DNA of 64,000 nucleotides, taken from assembly GCF_030286555.1 (NCBI RefSeq), contig NZ_JASVWF010000002.1:186001-250000 (forward strand), given 5' to 3'. This document shows positions 42,734 through 51,701 of the stretch, piece after piece. Under the pieces are notes generated by a model. The model saw only the letters and a program-made list of their open reading frames with translations. It was not told the DNA's origin and did not search any database. A program made the translations under genes and the position numbers. Numbering within the stretch: position 1 is the stretch's first letter; each line of letters begins with the position of its first letter. The stretch comes from Actinomycetospora termitidis. Its GTDB lineage: Bacteria; Actinomycetota; Actinomycetes; Mycobacteriales; Pseudonocardiaceae.

Positions 42734-43161
42734 GCGTCCGTGCCCGCCGGGACCACGGCCACGGGGTCCCGCACCGCGTGGTGGTGGTCCATCGTCGAGG
42801 GCTGGTCGAGGATCTCCTGCGTCCGGGTCTCGAGCTCCTCGCCGCTCACCCACCCCTTGGCGTGCGCGAGCTCCTCCAGCGCGGCCAACCACCGCTCGTA
42901 GTAGCTCCACCGCTCCAGGTCCGACTGCTCGGACTCCCACCGGCGGATCGCCGCGATCAGCTCGGACTGGAACTCCTCCCAGGGGAACCCGAGCTTCTCG
43001 TGCAGGGCCACCGTCATGGCGAAGGCACGGATCTCCCACGCCTGGTCGAAGGCGACCTCGCCGTCGTGGCGGGGGATGCGGTCGTTGAACGGGAGCACGT
43101 CGACCAGGGAGTCGACCCGCGGCTTGGTCTCGGCGGACGGCCGCTCGTTGATCGTCTGCAC
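42730..43161 (-). CDS. nitrile hydratase accessory/activator protein
   Basis: The GTG at 43161 lies two bases after the alpha-subunit stop. The 143 residues (VQTINERPSAETKPRVDSLV) include DRIPRHDGEVAFDQAWEIRA, FAMTVALHEKLGFPWEEFQS and YYERWLAALEELAHAKGWVS. This is the family of small proteins related to the N-terminal half of the beta subunit (P14K/NhlE type) that deliver cobalt and swap the alpha subunit during maturation of Co-type nitrile hydratase. Confidence 0.92.
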   Translation of the reverse strand: MQTINERPSAETKPRVDSLVDVLPFNDRIPRHDGEVAFDQAWEIRAFAMTVALHEKLGFPWEEFQSELIAAIRRWESEQSDLERWSYYERWLAALEELAHAKGWVSGEELETRTQEILDQPSTMDHHHAVRDPVAVVPAGTDA

Positions 43162-43163
43162 GC

Positions 43164-43796
43164 TCAGGCCCCCGGGCTCTGCACGCCACCGACGCCGATC
43201 ATCGCGTCGCGGGTGACGAGTGCCTCGAGCTGCTCCTCGGTCCAGCCGTCGGTGCCCTCCGGGCGCATTGGCAGCACGAAGTAGCGCAGCTCCGCGCTGG
43301 AGTCCCACACCCGGACCTCGACGCTCTCGGGCAGGTCGAGCCCGAACTCCTTCATGACGCCGCGCGGGTCGCGCACCGCGCGCGAGCGGTAGGCGGGGTA
43401 CTTGTACCAGTTCGGGGGCAGGCCCAGGACCGGCCACGGATAGCAGGAGCAGAGCGTGCACACCACCATGTGGTGCACCGACTCGGTGTCCTCCAGGGCG
43501 ATCATCTCCTCGCCCTGCATGCCGCCGAAGCCCAGCTCCTCGCAGGCCTTCGTGGCGTCGGCGAGCAGGCGGGCCTTGAACTCCGGGTCGGTCCAGGCCT
43601 TCGCGACGACCTTCGCGCCGATCTGCGGCCCGACCTCGTTCTCGTAGACCGAGGACATGTAGTCGATCGCGTCGGAGCCGATGATCCCCTTCTCGACGAG
43701 GATGGACTCCATGGCCTTGGCGCGGGCGGCCAGCTCGGCGTCGCTGTGCCTCGACAGGCCGGCGACGGGCTGGATCTTGTCGTCTGTCGACGTCAT
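43164..43796 (-). CDS. nthA: cobalt-type nitrile hydratase alpha subunit
   Basis: The ATG at 43796 gives 210 residues. The metal site is VCTLCSC with C113, C116 and C118; threonine rather than serine after the first cysteine marks the cobalt type. [20 protein letters not shown] and [20 protein letters not shown] are family hallmarks. The two outer site cysteines are normally oxidised to sulfinic and sulfenic acid. With the beta subunit it hydrates nitriles to amides. Order here is beta, alpha, activator, as in other Co-type operons. Confidence 0.96.
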   Translation of the reverse strand: MTSTDDKIQPVAGLSRHSDAELAARAKAMESILVEKGIIGSDAIDYMSSVYENEVGPQIGAKVVAKAWTDPEFKARLLADATKACEELGFGGMQGEEMIALEDTESVHHMVVCTLCSCYPWPVLGLPPNWYKYPAYRSRAVRDPRGVMKEFGLDLPESVEVRVWDSSAELRYFVLPMRPEGTDGWTEEQLEALVTRDAMIGVGGVQSPGA

Positions 43797-43831
43797 CTCG
43801 TGTTCGTCCTTCGCTGGTGACGGTCGGGGGC

Positions 43832-44512
43832 TCACGGGGTCGTGAGGTAGGGCTCCCACAGGTCGATGTGCATGACGGAGTTGACGGCGCCGGGCTCGTC
43901 GCCCCACAGCTCCTGCGCGGTGAACCGCACGGTGTAGAGGTGGTGGGGGTCCTCGCCCAGGCCGGACGCGTTGGAGTCCGGGTAGACGTAGGCGCCGTGG
44001 TGGTGGGTGATCTCGCCGACGTGCCCGCGCACGTAGCTCGCCCGCCGGGTGTGGCTGGTGGAGGCCTCCGGGCGGACCCGCACGGTGTCGCCGATCCTGA
44101 ACTTCGGTTCCGCCTCGACGTCGCGGCGGTAGTCGTCGCCGTTCGGGATCAGCTGCTTGAGCGCCTCGACCAGCTCCGGCTTCGTCGCCTTCGGCACCTC
44201 CTCGCCGGGGTTCTCGAGGTAGTGCTGCGTGCGGCGCTCGAGCTCCTCGGGATCGAAGATCCCCGCCTCGGTGCCGTGCAGCACCATGGAGTGCATCCAG
44301 TGCTCGTAGTAGCGCGAGGTCAGGTACTCCGCGGCCGGGATCTGCTCCATGCCGGATCGGAAGCCGTCCAGGTTGAAGGCGCCGGCGATCGCCATCGCCG
44401 GGAACATCGGGAGGACGCGCTTCTCCCACTCCGAGCCGAACACGGGCTCGTCGTCGGGATGGACGACGGGGCCGTGGCCGGCCTTGCCGCCGAGGTCGTG
44501 GATTCCGTCCAT
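43832..44512 (-). CDS. nthB: nitrile hydratase beta subunit
   Basis: The 226 residues begin [20 protein letters not shown], the conserved beta-subunit start. They continue with [39 protein letters not shown] and the C-terminal SH3-like barrel [53 protein letters not shown]. Conserved arginines that hydrogen-bond to the alpha-subunit cysteine oxides lie in these parts. It is followed 35 bases later by the alpha gene. Confidence 0.96.
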   Translation of the reverse strand: MDGIHDLGGKAGHGPVVHPDDEPVFGSEWEKRVLPMFPAMAIAGAFNLDGFRSGMEQIPAAEYLTSRYYEHWMHSMVLHGTEAGIFDPEELERRTQHYLENPGEEVPKATKPELVEALKQLIPNGDDYRRDVEAEPKFRIGDTVRVRPEASTSHTRRASYVRGHVGEITHHHGAYVYPDSNASGLGEDPHHLYTVRFTAQELWGDEPGAVNSVMHIDLWEPYLTTP

Positions 44513-44557
44513 GGCTTCTCTCTCCGGGATTCGTGACGACGGGTTCGTGACGACGGG

Positions 44558-46093
44558 TCAGGCCGGGACCGCGGCGCCCGCCGGCGCAGGGAAACCGCCG
44601 ACGGCCTGCTCGTAGGCGTGGGCCGCGCGCAGGACGGTGGCGTCCGCGAACTGGCGCCCGACGATCGACATGCCGACCGGGAGGCCGTCGGCGAGCGGAG
44701 CGGGCACGGAGCACACGGGGTGGCCCGTGACGTCGAACGGCGCAGTGTTGGCGAGCATCTCCAGCGCGCGGCCGAGCAGTTCGGGCGGGCGGGCATCGCG
44801 GCCGGGGCGGACGGTGGCGCGCATCGGCAGGGTGGGCAGCACGAGCACGTCGACGTCGGCGAGCGCGGCGTCGTAGGCGGCCGCGAGCTTCGGCGCGAGG
44901 TTCTGCGCCATCGCGTAGTGGCGCCCGTGGGTGGAGTTCAGCCCGTACTTCCCGGCGAGCAGCACGAGGTTGACCGTGGTGGGGAAGCGGCTGCCGTCCT
45001 CGGTCCAGCGGCGGCCGTAGTGCTCCATGACGTCCGGGTCGAACAGGCCCTTCCAGTTCAGGCCGTAGCCGGAGTTCTCGATCATCTGCGAGGCGGCGCC
45101 CTCGGTCGCGATGACGTCCCAGATCTTCGGTCCGTGCAGGTGCCAGGGCACGGACACCTCGGAGACGGCCATCCCGGCGTCGGCGAGCGCGGTGATCGCC
45201 TCGCGGACCGCGGCGTCGACCTCGGGTTCGGACTCGGCGAGGCCGAAGCCCTCCCGCAGCACGCCGACGCGCAACCCGCTCGCGCCGCCCGAGAGCGCGC
45301 CGACGTAGTCGTCGGCGGCGACGCCAATGGGCTGGCGCGGGTCGTGGCCGTCGGCCCCGGCGATGACCGACAGCATCAGGGCGGCGTCGGCGACGGTCCG
45401 GGTGATCGGGCCGACGTGGTCGATGGTCGACTCGATCGGGAAGGCGCCGGTGTAGGGGACGAGGCCCCAGGTGGGCTTGTGCCCGACGACGCCGCAGTCC
45501 GAGGCGGGGATGCGGATCGACCCGCCCTGGTCGCCGCCGGTGGCCATGTCCACCACGCCGCCCGCGACGAGCGCGGCGCTGCCGCCCGACGAGCCGCCGG
45601 CGTGCCGGGTCGGGTCCCACGGGTTCTCGACGTCCCCGGTGTTGGCGGTGATCCCGGCCCCGGAGAAGCACAGGTCCTCGCAGACCGCCTTGCCGGTGAT
45701 CGTCGCGCCGGCCTCGAGCAGGCGCGTGACGATCGTGGCGTCGGTGTGCGGGACGTAGCCCTCGACGGTGGCCGAGCCGTTCGTCATCGGCACCCCGGCG
45801 ACCGCGGTGTTGTCCTTGATCGCGACGGTGCGCCCGGCCAGCGGGCCGTCGGGCGCCCCGGCGATCGAGGTCGTGACGTACCAGGCGTGGTACGGGTTCT
45901 CCGCGGGCTGCTGCCAGGCCCGGTCCGGGACGACCGGCGCCTCGGCCGCGTAGAGCTCCTCGACCGCGTCCCAGGAGCCCAGCAGCCCGGCCACGACCGG
46001 CGCGTACTCGTCGACCTCGGCGTCGGATAGACCGAGCCCGTATCCGGCGGCGACGGCGGCGAGGGCGTCGTGGTCGGGCGGTGGGAGAGGCAT
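44558..46093 (-). CDS. nitrile hydratase-associated amidase (amidase signature family)
   Basis: The ATG at 46093 after GAGGAGCCCC gives 511 residues. It has a roughly 80-residue helical N-terminal extension followed by the signature core: K93 in [17 protein letters not shown]168 in [14 protein letters not shown] and S192 in [13 protein letters not shown] (24-residue spacing). [20 protein letters not shown] and [20 protein letters not shown] also match the enantioselective amidases of Rhodococcus nitrile hydratase clusters. It is the first gene of the operon, 45 bases before the beta subunit. Two amidases in one operon suggest different amide chain types. Confidence 0.94.
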   Translation of the reverse strand: MPLPPPDHDALAAVAAGYGLGLSDAEVDEYAPVVAGLLGSWDAVEELYAAEAPVVPDRAWQQPAENPYHAWYVTTSIAGAPDGPLAGRTVAIKDNTAVAGVPMTNGSATVEGYVPHTDATIVTRLLEAGATITGKAVCEDLCFSGAGITANTGDVENPWDPTRHAGGSSGGSAALVAGGVVDMATGGDQGGSIRIPASDCGVVGHKPTWGLVPYTGAFPIESTIDHVGPITRTVADAALMLSVIAGADGHDPRQPIGVAADDYVGALSGGASGLRVGVLREGFGLAESEPEVDAAVREAITALADAGMAVSEVSVPWHLHGPKIWDVIATEGAASQMIENSGYGLNWKGLFDPDVMEHYGRRWTEDGSRFPTTVNLVLLAGKYGLNSTHGRHYAMAQNLAPKLAAAYDAALADVDVLVLPTLPMRATVRPGRDARPPELLGRALEMLANTAPFDVTGHPVCSVPAPLADGLPVGMSIVGRQFADATVLRAAHAYEQAVGGFPAPAGAAVPA

Positions 46094-46337
46094 CGGGGCT
46101 CCTCGCGGTCGGGTCGGATGTGTGACTGGCCGCACGCTAGGAAGCACATCGTCAATATGTCAATGCACTCCGACGTATCCACATGTTCCGTTCCGATGAC
46201 GCCGTTGCGGCCGGGTTTCGTCACGTCCGCGCGGCGCGGTGTATCTGCCGACGGCTATCGACACGTTCCGATGAGGAGGCTTAGCGTCTGCCCGCCGCCG
46301 TGCCCTCTCGGCGGTCCCCGAGTCGAGGAGCGTGCCC
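46094..46337. promoter_or_regulatory. divergent control region of the nitrile hydratase operon and cobalt transporter
   Basis: On the minus strand TTGACA (46158-46163), an 18-base spacer and TAGCGT (46134-46139) form a good promoter for the amidase operon. TATCCACATGTTCCG (46176-46190) and TATCGACACGTTCCG (46256-46270) are two direct copies, 13 of 15 bases equal and exactly 80 bases apart. They are candidate binding sites for the regulators of the operon. I saw no cobalamin riboswitch-like structure. Confidence 0.6.
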
Positions 46338-47477
46338 GTGACGTCGGTCGTGGCCGGGTCGACCCGCTGGACGCAGCGCGAACGCCTGCAGCTGACGGGC
46401 ATCGTCGCCGTCATCGGCGTCCTGCACATCGCCGGCTGGACGCTGTACCTGTCCCTGACGTCGGGTCCGCTCGGCGCCGGGGCCTTCGCCGGCGCGGGCG
46501 TCCTGGCCTATGTCCTGGGCATCCGGCACGCCTTCGACGCCGACCACATCGCCGCCATCGACGACACCACCCGCCTCATGGTGCAGCGGGGTCGGCGTCC
46601 GGTCGGCGTCGGCTTCTTCTTCGCGATGGGGCACTCGTCGGTCGTCGTCGCGCTCTCGCTGATCGTCGCGGTCGCCGCCGGGGCCGCGGTGGCCAGCGGG
46701 ACGATCGACCAGTGGCGCGCCGTCGGCGGCACGGTGTCCACCGTCGTCGCGATGGTCTTCCTCGGCCTGGTCGCGGTGCTGAACGCCCTGGTGCTCAAGG
46801 GCATCGTCCGGGCGTGGTCCGACCTGCGGCGCGGGCGCCTCGACGAGGCCGACCTCGAGCGTCAGCTACTCAACCGGGGGCTGGTCAACCGCATCCTCGG
46901 CGGGCGGGCGCGCACCCTGATCAAGCACTCGTGGCACATGTACCCGCTCGGGATCCTCTTCGGGCTGGGCCTGGAGACCGCCTCCGAGGTCACGCTGTTG
47001 ACGCTCTCGGCCACGACCGCGTCGACCGCGGGCGGCGTCGCGGGCGGGGCGCCGCTGCTGGCCGCGCTCACGCTGCCGCTGCTGTTCGCGGCCGGCATGA
47101 GCGCGTTCGACACGTTCGACGGCGTGCTGATGTCAGTGGCGTACTCGTGGTCGAACCGCAACCCCGCGCGGCGGCTCTTCTACAACATCGCCACCACGAC
47201 GGCGACCGTCGCGGTCGCGGGCTTCATCGCCACCGTCTACCTCGCCGGCGTGCTGGTCGACGAGCTCGGCATGGTCGCGCTCGAGGGCTACGCCGGACTC
47301 GCTGACGACTTCGAGGTCCTCGGCTACGTCATCGTCGGCTTCTTCGTGCTGGTGTGGGGCGGCGCCGCCCTGCTGTGGCGCCTGGGAGGGTTCGAGCGTC
47401 GGCACCCGAACCGGACCGACGACGCGGTGCACGACGAGGCCGACGTCGCGAGGGAGCCGGACGTCACCGCCTCGTGA
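46338..47477 (+). CDS. NiCoT-family cobalt (nickel) transporter, NhlF-like
   Basis: The GTG at 46338 has GAGGAG seven bases ahead; a GTG at 46332 is too close to it. The 379 residues form eight or so membrane segments with the NiCoT signature RHAFDADHIAAIDDTTR (HxxxxDH) and FFAMGHSSVVVALSL. LGLETASEVTLLTLSATTAS and MSAFDTFDGVLMSVAYSW are the other conserved blocks. NhlF of Rhodococcus J1, encoded beside the L-nitrile hydratase genes, supplies cobalt for the enzyme. The same role is inferred from the position here. Confidence 0.93.
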   Translation: MTSVVAGSTRWTQRERLQLTGIVAVIGVLHIAGWTLYLSLTSGPLGAGAFAGAGVLAYVLGIRHAFDADHIAAIDDTTRLMVQRGRRPVGVGFFFAMGHSSVVVALSLIVAVAAGAAVASGTIDQWRAVGGTVSTVVAMVFLGLVAVLNALVLKGIVRAWSDLRRGRLDEADLERQLLNRGLVNRILGGRARTLIKHSWHMYPLGILFGLGLETASEVTLLTLSATTASTAGGVAGGAPLLAALTLPLLFAAGMSAFDTFDGVLMSVAYSWSNRNPARRLFYNIATTTATVAVAGFIATVYLAGVLVDELGMVALEGYAGLADDFEVLGYVIVGFFVLVWGGAALLWRLGGFERRHPNRTDDAVHDEADVAREPDVTAS

Positions 47478-47574
47478 GGGGCGTTCGCTCTCGGGGGTGA
47501 CCTGCTTCGGGGTCTGCGCCAGGACCGGCGCCGCGCGGCGTCCACCGCGCGGGCAGCGACGGTACTCTCCGGGT

Positions 47575-47880
47575 GTGGCAGCCGATCCGTCGTCGAGTCC
47601 GCTCCCGTACCTCGGGCGCGGAGCGTCGGTCGGCGCGATCAGCGTCTCGCTGCTGCCCGAGGACCAGGCGCGCTTCCACGAGGCGCTCGCCGCGGCGCGC
47701 CGCGCCGGAGATCCCGAGGCCGAGCAGGTCGCCCTGGAGCGCTGGCGGGGGATCGCGCTGCTGCAGGCCGACCCCGAGCGCTACGCCGCCACGGTGCGCC
47801 GCCTCGCCGAGCGCAAGACCGGGCGGCCGGTTCCGCCGGACGAGCCGTTGTCGGTGACTCGACGCGTCGCCGGCCTGTAG
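47575..47880 (+). CDS. small hypothetical protein, DUF6247-like, probably leaderless
   Basis: TACTCT at 47563-47568 is a good -10, and only six bases separate it from the GTG at 47575, so translation may start at the mRNA end. The 101 residues (VAADPSSSPLPYLGRGASVG) include AISVSLLPEDQARFHEALAA, EQVALERWRGIALLQADPER and YAATVRRLAERKTGRPVPPD. The pattern recalls the DUF6247 family of actinobacterial proteins that often lie before toxin-like genes. I am not sure of the family. An adjacent toxin gene is not intact (see 47888-47909). Confidence 0.6.
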   Translation: MAADPSSSPLPYLGRGASVGAISVSLLPEDQARFHEALAAARRAGDPEAEQVALERWRGIALLQADPERYAATVRRLAERKTGRPVPPDEPLSVTRRVAGL

Positions 47881-47887
47881 CCGGTGT

Positions 47888-47909
47888 ACGAGGTCATCAC
47901 CGACCTCGT
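47888..47909. terminator. weak hairpin between convergent genes
   Basis: ACGAGGT and ACCTCGT form a perfect 7-base inverted repeat with an 8-base loop, eight bases after the stop of the small protein gene and before the convergent DHFR-family gene. It may terminate one or both transcripts. Confidence 0.4.
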
Positions 47910-47933
47910 CGAAGACCTGGCGCCCGGACGAGG

Positions 47934-48533
47934 TCAGCGGCGCACGGTCCAGTGCAGGTGCAGGACCCGGTCACCCTGTACGACCTGATCGGGGTCGTCG
48001 AGCAGGACTGCGCCGGTGTGGTCGCCGAAGAACCGCTTCCCGTGGCCCAGGACCACCGGCGCCATGTCCATCGCGACCTCGTCAACGAGGCCGGCCGCGA
48101 ACGCCTGCCCGCCCACCTCGCCCGCCGACACGCAGATCAGGCCGTCGTCGCCCGCCAGTTCCCGCGCCCGGGCGATCCCGGCCTCGACGGAGTCCGCGGG
48201 GTGGGTGGACGCGTCCGGGTGGGCGGCGAGCCACTCGTCGGGCAGGGGCCGGTGGGTGACGACGACGAGGTGCTCGCCCGCCGCCGCCTTCCCGTCCCAG
48301 CCGTTCGTGAGGTCGAACAGGTGCCGGCCGATGACGGTGACGTCGATGGCGTCCCAGAACGGCTGGGCGTAGGTCGCCGACGCGGGGGAGACGGTGAACC
48401 GCCAGCCGCTCGGGCGGGCGAGGAGCTCGTCCTCGCCGTTGAAGTACCAGTCGAACAGGGGGCCGACCTCGTCGTCGGGATCGGCGACGAAGCCGTCGAC
48501 GGACACGACGCCCTGCATGACGACACGGGCCAT
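47934..48533 (-). CDS. dihydrofolate reductase family protein (RibD C-terminal type)
   Basis: The 199 residues start MARVVMQGVVSVDGFVADPD, the usual opening of the RibD-C/DHFR-like family. They continue with DVTVIGRHLFDLTNGWDGKA, GIARARELAGDDGLICVSAG and EVAMDMAPVVLGHGKRFF. Such stand-alone proteins bind NADPH, and their substrates are mostly unknown. It is transcribed alone, from the region holding a perfect inverted repeat at 48586-48604. Confidence 0.93.
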   Translation of the reverse strand: MARVVMQGVVSVDGFVADPDDEVGPLFDWYFNGEDELLARPSGWRFTVSPASATYAQPFWDAIDVTVIGRHLFDLTNGWDGKAAAGEHLVVVTHRPLPDEWLAAHPDASTHPADSVEAGIARARELAGDDGLICVSAGEVGGQAFAAGLVDEVAMDMAPVVLGHGKRFFGDHTGAVLLDDPDQVVQGDRVLHLHWTVRR

Positions 48534-48585
48534 GGTGGTGCTCCTTCAGTCAGGTCGACCTGCTCGGATGCGCGACGCTACTATA

Positions 48586-48604
48586 TAGTCCTGCAATAGG
48601 ACTA
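48586..48604. promoter_or_regulatory. perfect inverted repeat between divergent genes
   Basis: TAGTCCT, GCAAT, AGGACTA form a perfect 7-base inverted repeat. It adjoins TATATAGT, a good minus-strand -10 for the DHFR-family gene. An operator for that gene is likely; the regulator is not encoded nearby. Confidence 0.6.
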
Positions 48605-48630
48605 TCCGTTGTTCCCAGTGGGTCTTCTAG

Positions 48631-50118
48631 GTGGAGGCCGGGTGGGGCAGGGACACTCCGAGGGTGAGTCCGACGTCGGCCCGGGACGCTCCTCGGTGGC
48701 GGCGCATCCCAGGCGTGCTCCGGCGCCTGGCTGCGATCCGGCTGCGGTACGTCCCGGCCGTGCTGGGGTGCCTCGTCATGGTCGTCGGCATCGTGCTGGG
48801 CCCGACGGGGCTCCTGCTCTGGCCCTACCAGACGTTGTCGCTGGCGCGCCCCGGCGCGCTGGTGCTCCTCGCCGTCGTCGGCGCAGTGGTGGCCTCGGCC
48901 CACGGGTACCGGAACGTCCCGTTCCGGATCAGCACCGTCGTCATGAGTGTCGCCGGCTGCGGCCTGGGCCTGCTCTTCGTGGTCCCGGCCGTGGAGGACG
49001 GCCTCCTGGCGCCGGCGATGACGACGGCGGTGGTCGGCGCCCTGCTCGCGGTCGCCGGCACCGTGCTGCTCGCCGTCGAGCCCGTGCTCCCGCGGGTCCG
49101 GCTCGGCCGGGTTCGGGATCGGGTCGTCCTCGGAGCAGCCGTCGTCGGGGTGGTCGCCCTGGTGGTGACCGCCACGGCGTGGGCCCGGTCCCCACGGACG
49201 AGCGTGTCGGACGTGCCCGTCTCCGACCTGCCGGTCGTGGCCGCCCCGGGGATCGTCGGGTGGCGGTGGCAGGCGAACGCCCGCGTGGGGCAGGTCGCCC
49301 CGATCGCCGGGGGTGTGGTGCTGGACCGCGACACCGAGGACGGCGACGAGACGGTCGCGCTCGACGGAGCCCGCGGGGCCGTGCGCTGGACCTTCATCCA
49401 CCCCGGCGTGGAGTTCAGCGTCCAGGACGTCTCGCCCGACGGCGGCACCGTGGTCATCTCCCAGACCATCCCCACCAAATCCCGCTCGTTGGGCCATCCC
49501 GATCTGCTCTCCGTCGTCGACGCCCGGACCGGGGAGGTCCGCGCCGAGGTCGCGGCCGGGGGCACCCTCGTCGACGTCACCGACGACGTGCTGGTGGTCC
49601 GGGAGCCACGCACGGACCTCTCGCAGGAGACGCTCGTGGCCTACGACCTGCGCGACGGCTCCCACCGGTGGGACTGGTCCCCGACCGACGAGTCGGACAT
49701 CCGGCCCGGGGACTGCCTCGGGATGCGCGCGACGAGCGAGAGCCCGCTCGACCTGCGCCTGCCGACCACCGTCCTCGCCTGGTCGGACTGCCGGCCCGAG
49801 GACGGGTCGCGGGGTCTCGAGCGACGGATCGTCGGGCTGGACGGGCGGACCGGGGACGAGCGGTGGCGCTTCGGTCCGGTCCCGGTGACCACCCTGCCGC
49901 CCACCGTCGGCGCCGTCCCGGGATCCGACGTCGTTGGTATCGGTGGCCTGTCGCCGAGGTTCCTCGACGGCGCCACAGGCGTGCCCGTCTCGGCGCCGCC
50001 CGTGGCGTGGCCCCCACGGGAGTACGACTCGACGGCCGGAATCCCGGCGCCGGGCGCGTTCGTCACGGTCGAGCGCCCCGTCGTCGGAGGGAGCACGGTC
50101 GTCGGATCCCGGGGCTGA
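48631..50118 (+). CDS. membrane protein with extracellular beta-propeller (PQQ-like) domain
   Basis: I use the GTG at 48631; a GTG at 48664 (VSPTSARDAPRWRR) is an equal alternative. The 495 residues begin with a basic stretch and five hydrophobic segments (about 38-60, 72-90, 99-121, 126-149 and 165-185). A large soluble part follows, with propeller-like repeats: VALDGARGAVRWTF, LLSVVDARTGEVRAEV, LVAYDLRDGSHRWDWSP, RIVGLDGRTGDERWRFGP. No signal for catalysis is seen. This is a widespread but uncharacterised actinobacterial arrangement. Confidence 0.8.
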   Translation: MEAGWGRDTPRVSPTSARDAPRWRRIPGVLRRLAAIRLRYVPAVLGCLVMVVGIVLGPTGLLLWPYQTLSLARPGALVLLAVVGAVVASAHGYRNVPFRISTVVMSVAGCGLGLLFVVPAVEDGLLAPAMTTAVVGALLAVAGTVLLAVEPVLPRVRLGRVRDRVVLGAAVVGVVALVVTATAWARSPRTSVSDVPVSDLPVVAAPGIVGWRWQANARVGQVAPIAGGVVLDRDTEDGDETVALDGARGAVRWTFIHPGVEFSVQDVSPDGGTVVISQTIPTKSRSLGHPDLLSVVDARTGEVRAEVAAGGTLVDVTDDVLVVREPRTDLSQETLVAYDLRDGSHRWDWSPTDESDIRPGDCLGMRATSESPLDLRLPTTVLAWSDCRPEDGSRGLERRIVGLDGRTGDERWRFGPVPVTTLPPTVGAVPGSDVVGIGGLSPRFLDGATGVPVSAPPVAWPPREYDSTAGIPAPGAFVTVERPVVGGSTVVGSRG

Positions 50119-50130
50119 CCGTCGTCGGCG

Positions 50131-50865
50131 TCAGGCCGCGATGACACCGCCGTCGACGGCGAGCGCGGAGCCGTTGACGTAGCTGGAGGCGTCGGAGGCG
50201 AGGAAGACGGCCGCCGTCGCGATCTCGTCGGGCTCGGCGAGGCGGCCGAGGGGGACCATGGTCTCCAGGGCGGCGAGGTCGTCGGCGGGGACGAGGTCGA
50301 GCAGGCCCTGGGTGCGGGTGCCGCCGGGTGCGAGCACGTTGATGCGGAACCTGCGTTCACGGGCGCTCTGGGCGAAGCCGCGAGCGAGGTTGTGGATCGC
50401 GGCCTTGGTCGCGCCGTAGACGGGCAGGGCCGGCTGGGGGAGTGAGGCGGCCGTCGAGCCGGTGAGGATGATCGACGCGCCGGGGGAGAGCAGGGGCAGC
50501 GCCTTCTGTACGGCGAACACCGTGCCTTTGACGTTGGTGGCGAACATGGCGTCGACCTGCTCCTCGGTGATCTCGCCGAGCGGGGCCGCGATGCCGATCC
50601 CGGCGTTGGCGACCAGCACGTCGATCCGTCCCGCCTGCTCGGCGACTGTCGCGAAGAGCGCGTCGAGGTCGTCGAGTCGGCCCACATCGGTCCGGATCCC
50701 GGTCACCTCGGGGCCGAGCTCGGCCTCGACGGCGTCGAGCTGTTCCTGACGGCGGCCGGTGACGAACACCCGCGCGCCCTCGGCGCGGTAGGCACGTGCG
50801 ATCGCCAGCCCGATCCCCGAGTTCCCTCCCGTGATCACCGCGACCTTGCCGTCGAGCGTGGCCAT
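50131..50865 (-). CDS. short-chain dehydrogenase/reductase
   Basis: The 244 residues (MATLDGKVAVITGGNSGIGL) include IDVLVANAGIGIAAPLGEIT, ILTGSTAASLPQPALPVYGA with the YGATKAAI active site, and VNGSALAVDGGVIAA. It is a classical SDR after GGAGGAGCTC. It faces the TetR gene across two near-identical operators, so the TetR protein probably represses it. This pairing resembles stress- or quinone-responsive SDR/TetR units. Confidence 0.93.
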   Translation of the reverse strand: MATLDGKVAVITGGNSGIGLAIARAYRAEGARVFVTGRRQEQLDAVEAELGPEVTGIRTDVGRLDDLDALFATVAEQAGRIDVLVANAGIGIAAPLGEITEEQVDAMFATNVKGTVFAVQKALPLLSPGASIILTGSTAASLPQPALPVYGATKAAIHNLARGFAQSARERRFRINVLAPGGTRTQGLLDLVPADDLAALETMVPLGRLAEPDEIATAAVFLASDASSYVNGSALAVDGGVIAA

Positions 50866-50888
50866 GAGCTCCTCCGTCCATCGTTTTT

Positions 50889-50930
50889 GACCGTACGGTC
50901 CACAACGTGCCGCATATGGACCGAACGGTC
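50889..50930. promoter_or_regulatory. paired TetR operators
   Basis: GACCGTACGGTC (50889-50900) is a perfect palindrome, and GACCGAACGGTC (50919-50930) differs by one base; their centres are 30 bases apart. They fill the short gap between the divergent SDR and TetR genes. TTGACC and GATACC elements for the two promoters lie within or beside them. Confidence 0.8.
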
Positions 50931-50952
50931 AAGAACGGATACCGTCCGGGGT

Positions 50953-51549
50953 GTGCCTCGACCCCGGGAGTTCGACGAGGGCCGCGTGGTCCTGGCGATC
51001 CGGGACGAGTTCTGGGACAAGGGCTACGCGGCCACGTCGACCGACGACCTGCTGCGGGTGAGCGGGCTGGGCAAGGGCAGCCTGTACGGCGCGTTCGGCG
51101 ACAAGCGCAGCGTGTTCCTGCGGGTCCTGCGTGAGTACGACGACGCCAACCTGCAGGCGCTCCGGCAGCGTCTCGACGACGCCGAGCGGGGAATCGTCCT
51201 GGTCCGCGAGTTCCTCCTCGGGCCGACCGACGACCCGACGGGTGCTGCCGCGCGCCGTGGCTGCCTGCTCGCCAACAGCAACGCCGAGCTCGCCGTCAGC
51301 ACCCCCGACGTCGCCGCCGAGGCCCGCCGCACCTACGCGGCGATCACTGCGATCCTCGCCGAGGCGCTCGAGCGGGCCCAGCGCGAGGGCGACCTCGATC
51401 CTGCCGTCGACGCCGGCGAGACCGCCCGCGCCATGCTCGCCGCCCAGCTCGGCATCGTCGCGCTCGGACGCACCGGGATGGACCGCGACGACCTAGCCAC
51501 CGTGGCCCGGTCCGCACTGGCACGGCTGCTGCCCGTCCCGACGCTGTAG
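50953..51549 (+). CDS. TetR/AcrR family transcriptional regulator
   Basis: The GTG at 50953 gives 198 residues: VPRPREFDEGRVVLAIRDEF, WDKGYAATSTDDLLRVSGLG, KGSLYGAFGDKRSVFLRVL. The helix-turn-helix is followed by the C-terminal domain typical of the YxaF/LmrA-like and AcuR-like subgroup (AARRGCLLANSNAELA). A GATACC about ten bases before the start hints at a nearly leaderless message. It most likely represses itself and the divergent SDR gene through the paired palindromes. Confidence 0.92.
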   Translation: MPRPREFDEGRVVLAIRDEFWDKGYAATSTDDLLRVSGLGKGSLYGAFGDKRSVFLRVLREYDDANLQALRQRLDDAERGIVLVREFLLGPTDDPTGAAARRGCLLANSNAELAVSTPDVAAEARRTYAAITAILAEALERAQREGDLDPAVDAGETARAMLAAQLGIVALGRTGMDRDDLATVARSALARLLPVPTL

Positions 51550-51701
51550 GAGTGGGGCGTTGATCGCCGCCCTCACTTCCGGGGAGACCGGCCTGCGATA
51601 TGGCCGCTTACTGGCGTCGATCACCGTCCTGCTCGGCCGACCTGACTCTGCCCCGATCCGTGACGGTGGAGCATCGCCACTCCGATGCTGCGGGTCGCGG
51701 C

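Noticed and set aside
46094-46337. Cobalamin or metal riboswitch before the cobalt transporter
   Set aside because: I found no B12-box-like sequence or the multi-stem layout. The direct repeats look like protein sites.
47884-47985. Short frame starting VYEVITDLVEDLAPG after the DUF6247-like gene
   Set aside because: It resembles the first residues of a RelE-type toxin, but it ends after about 33 codons with no fold, and most of it overlaps the DHFR-family gene. At best a relic.
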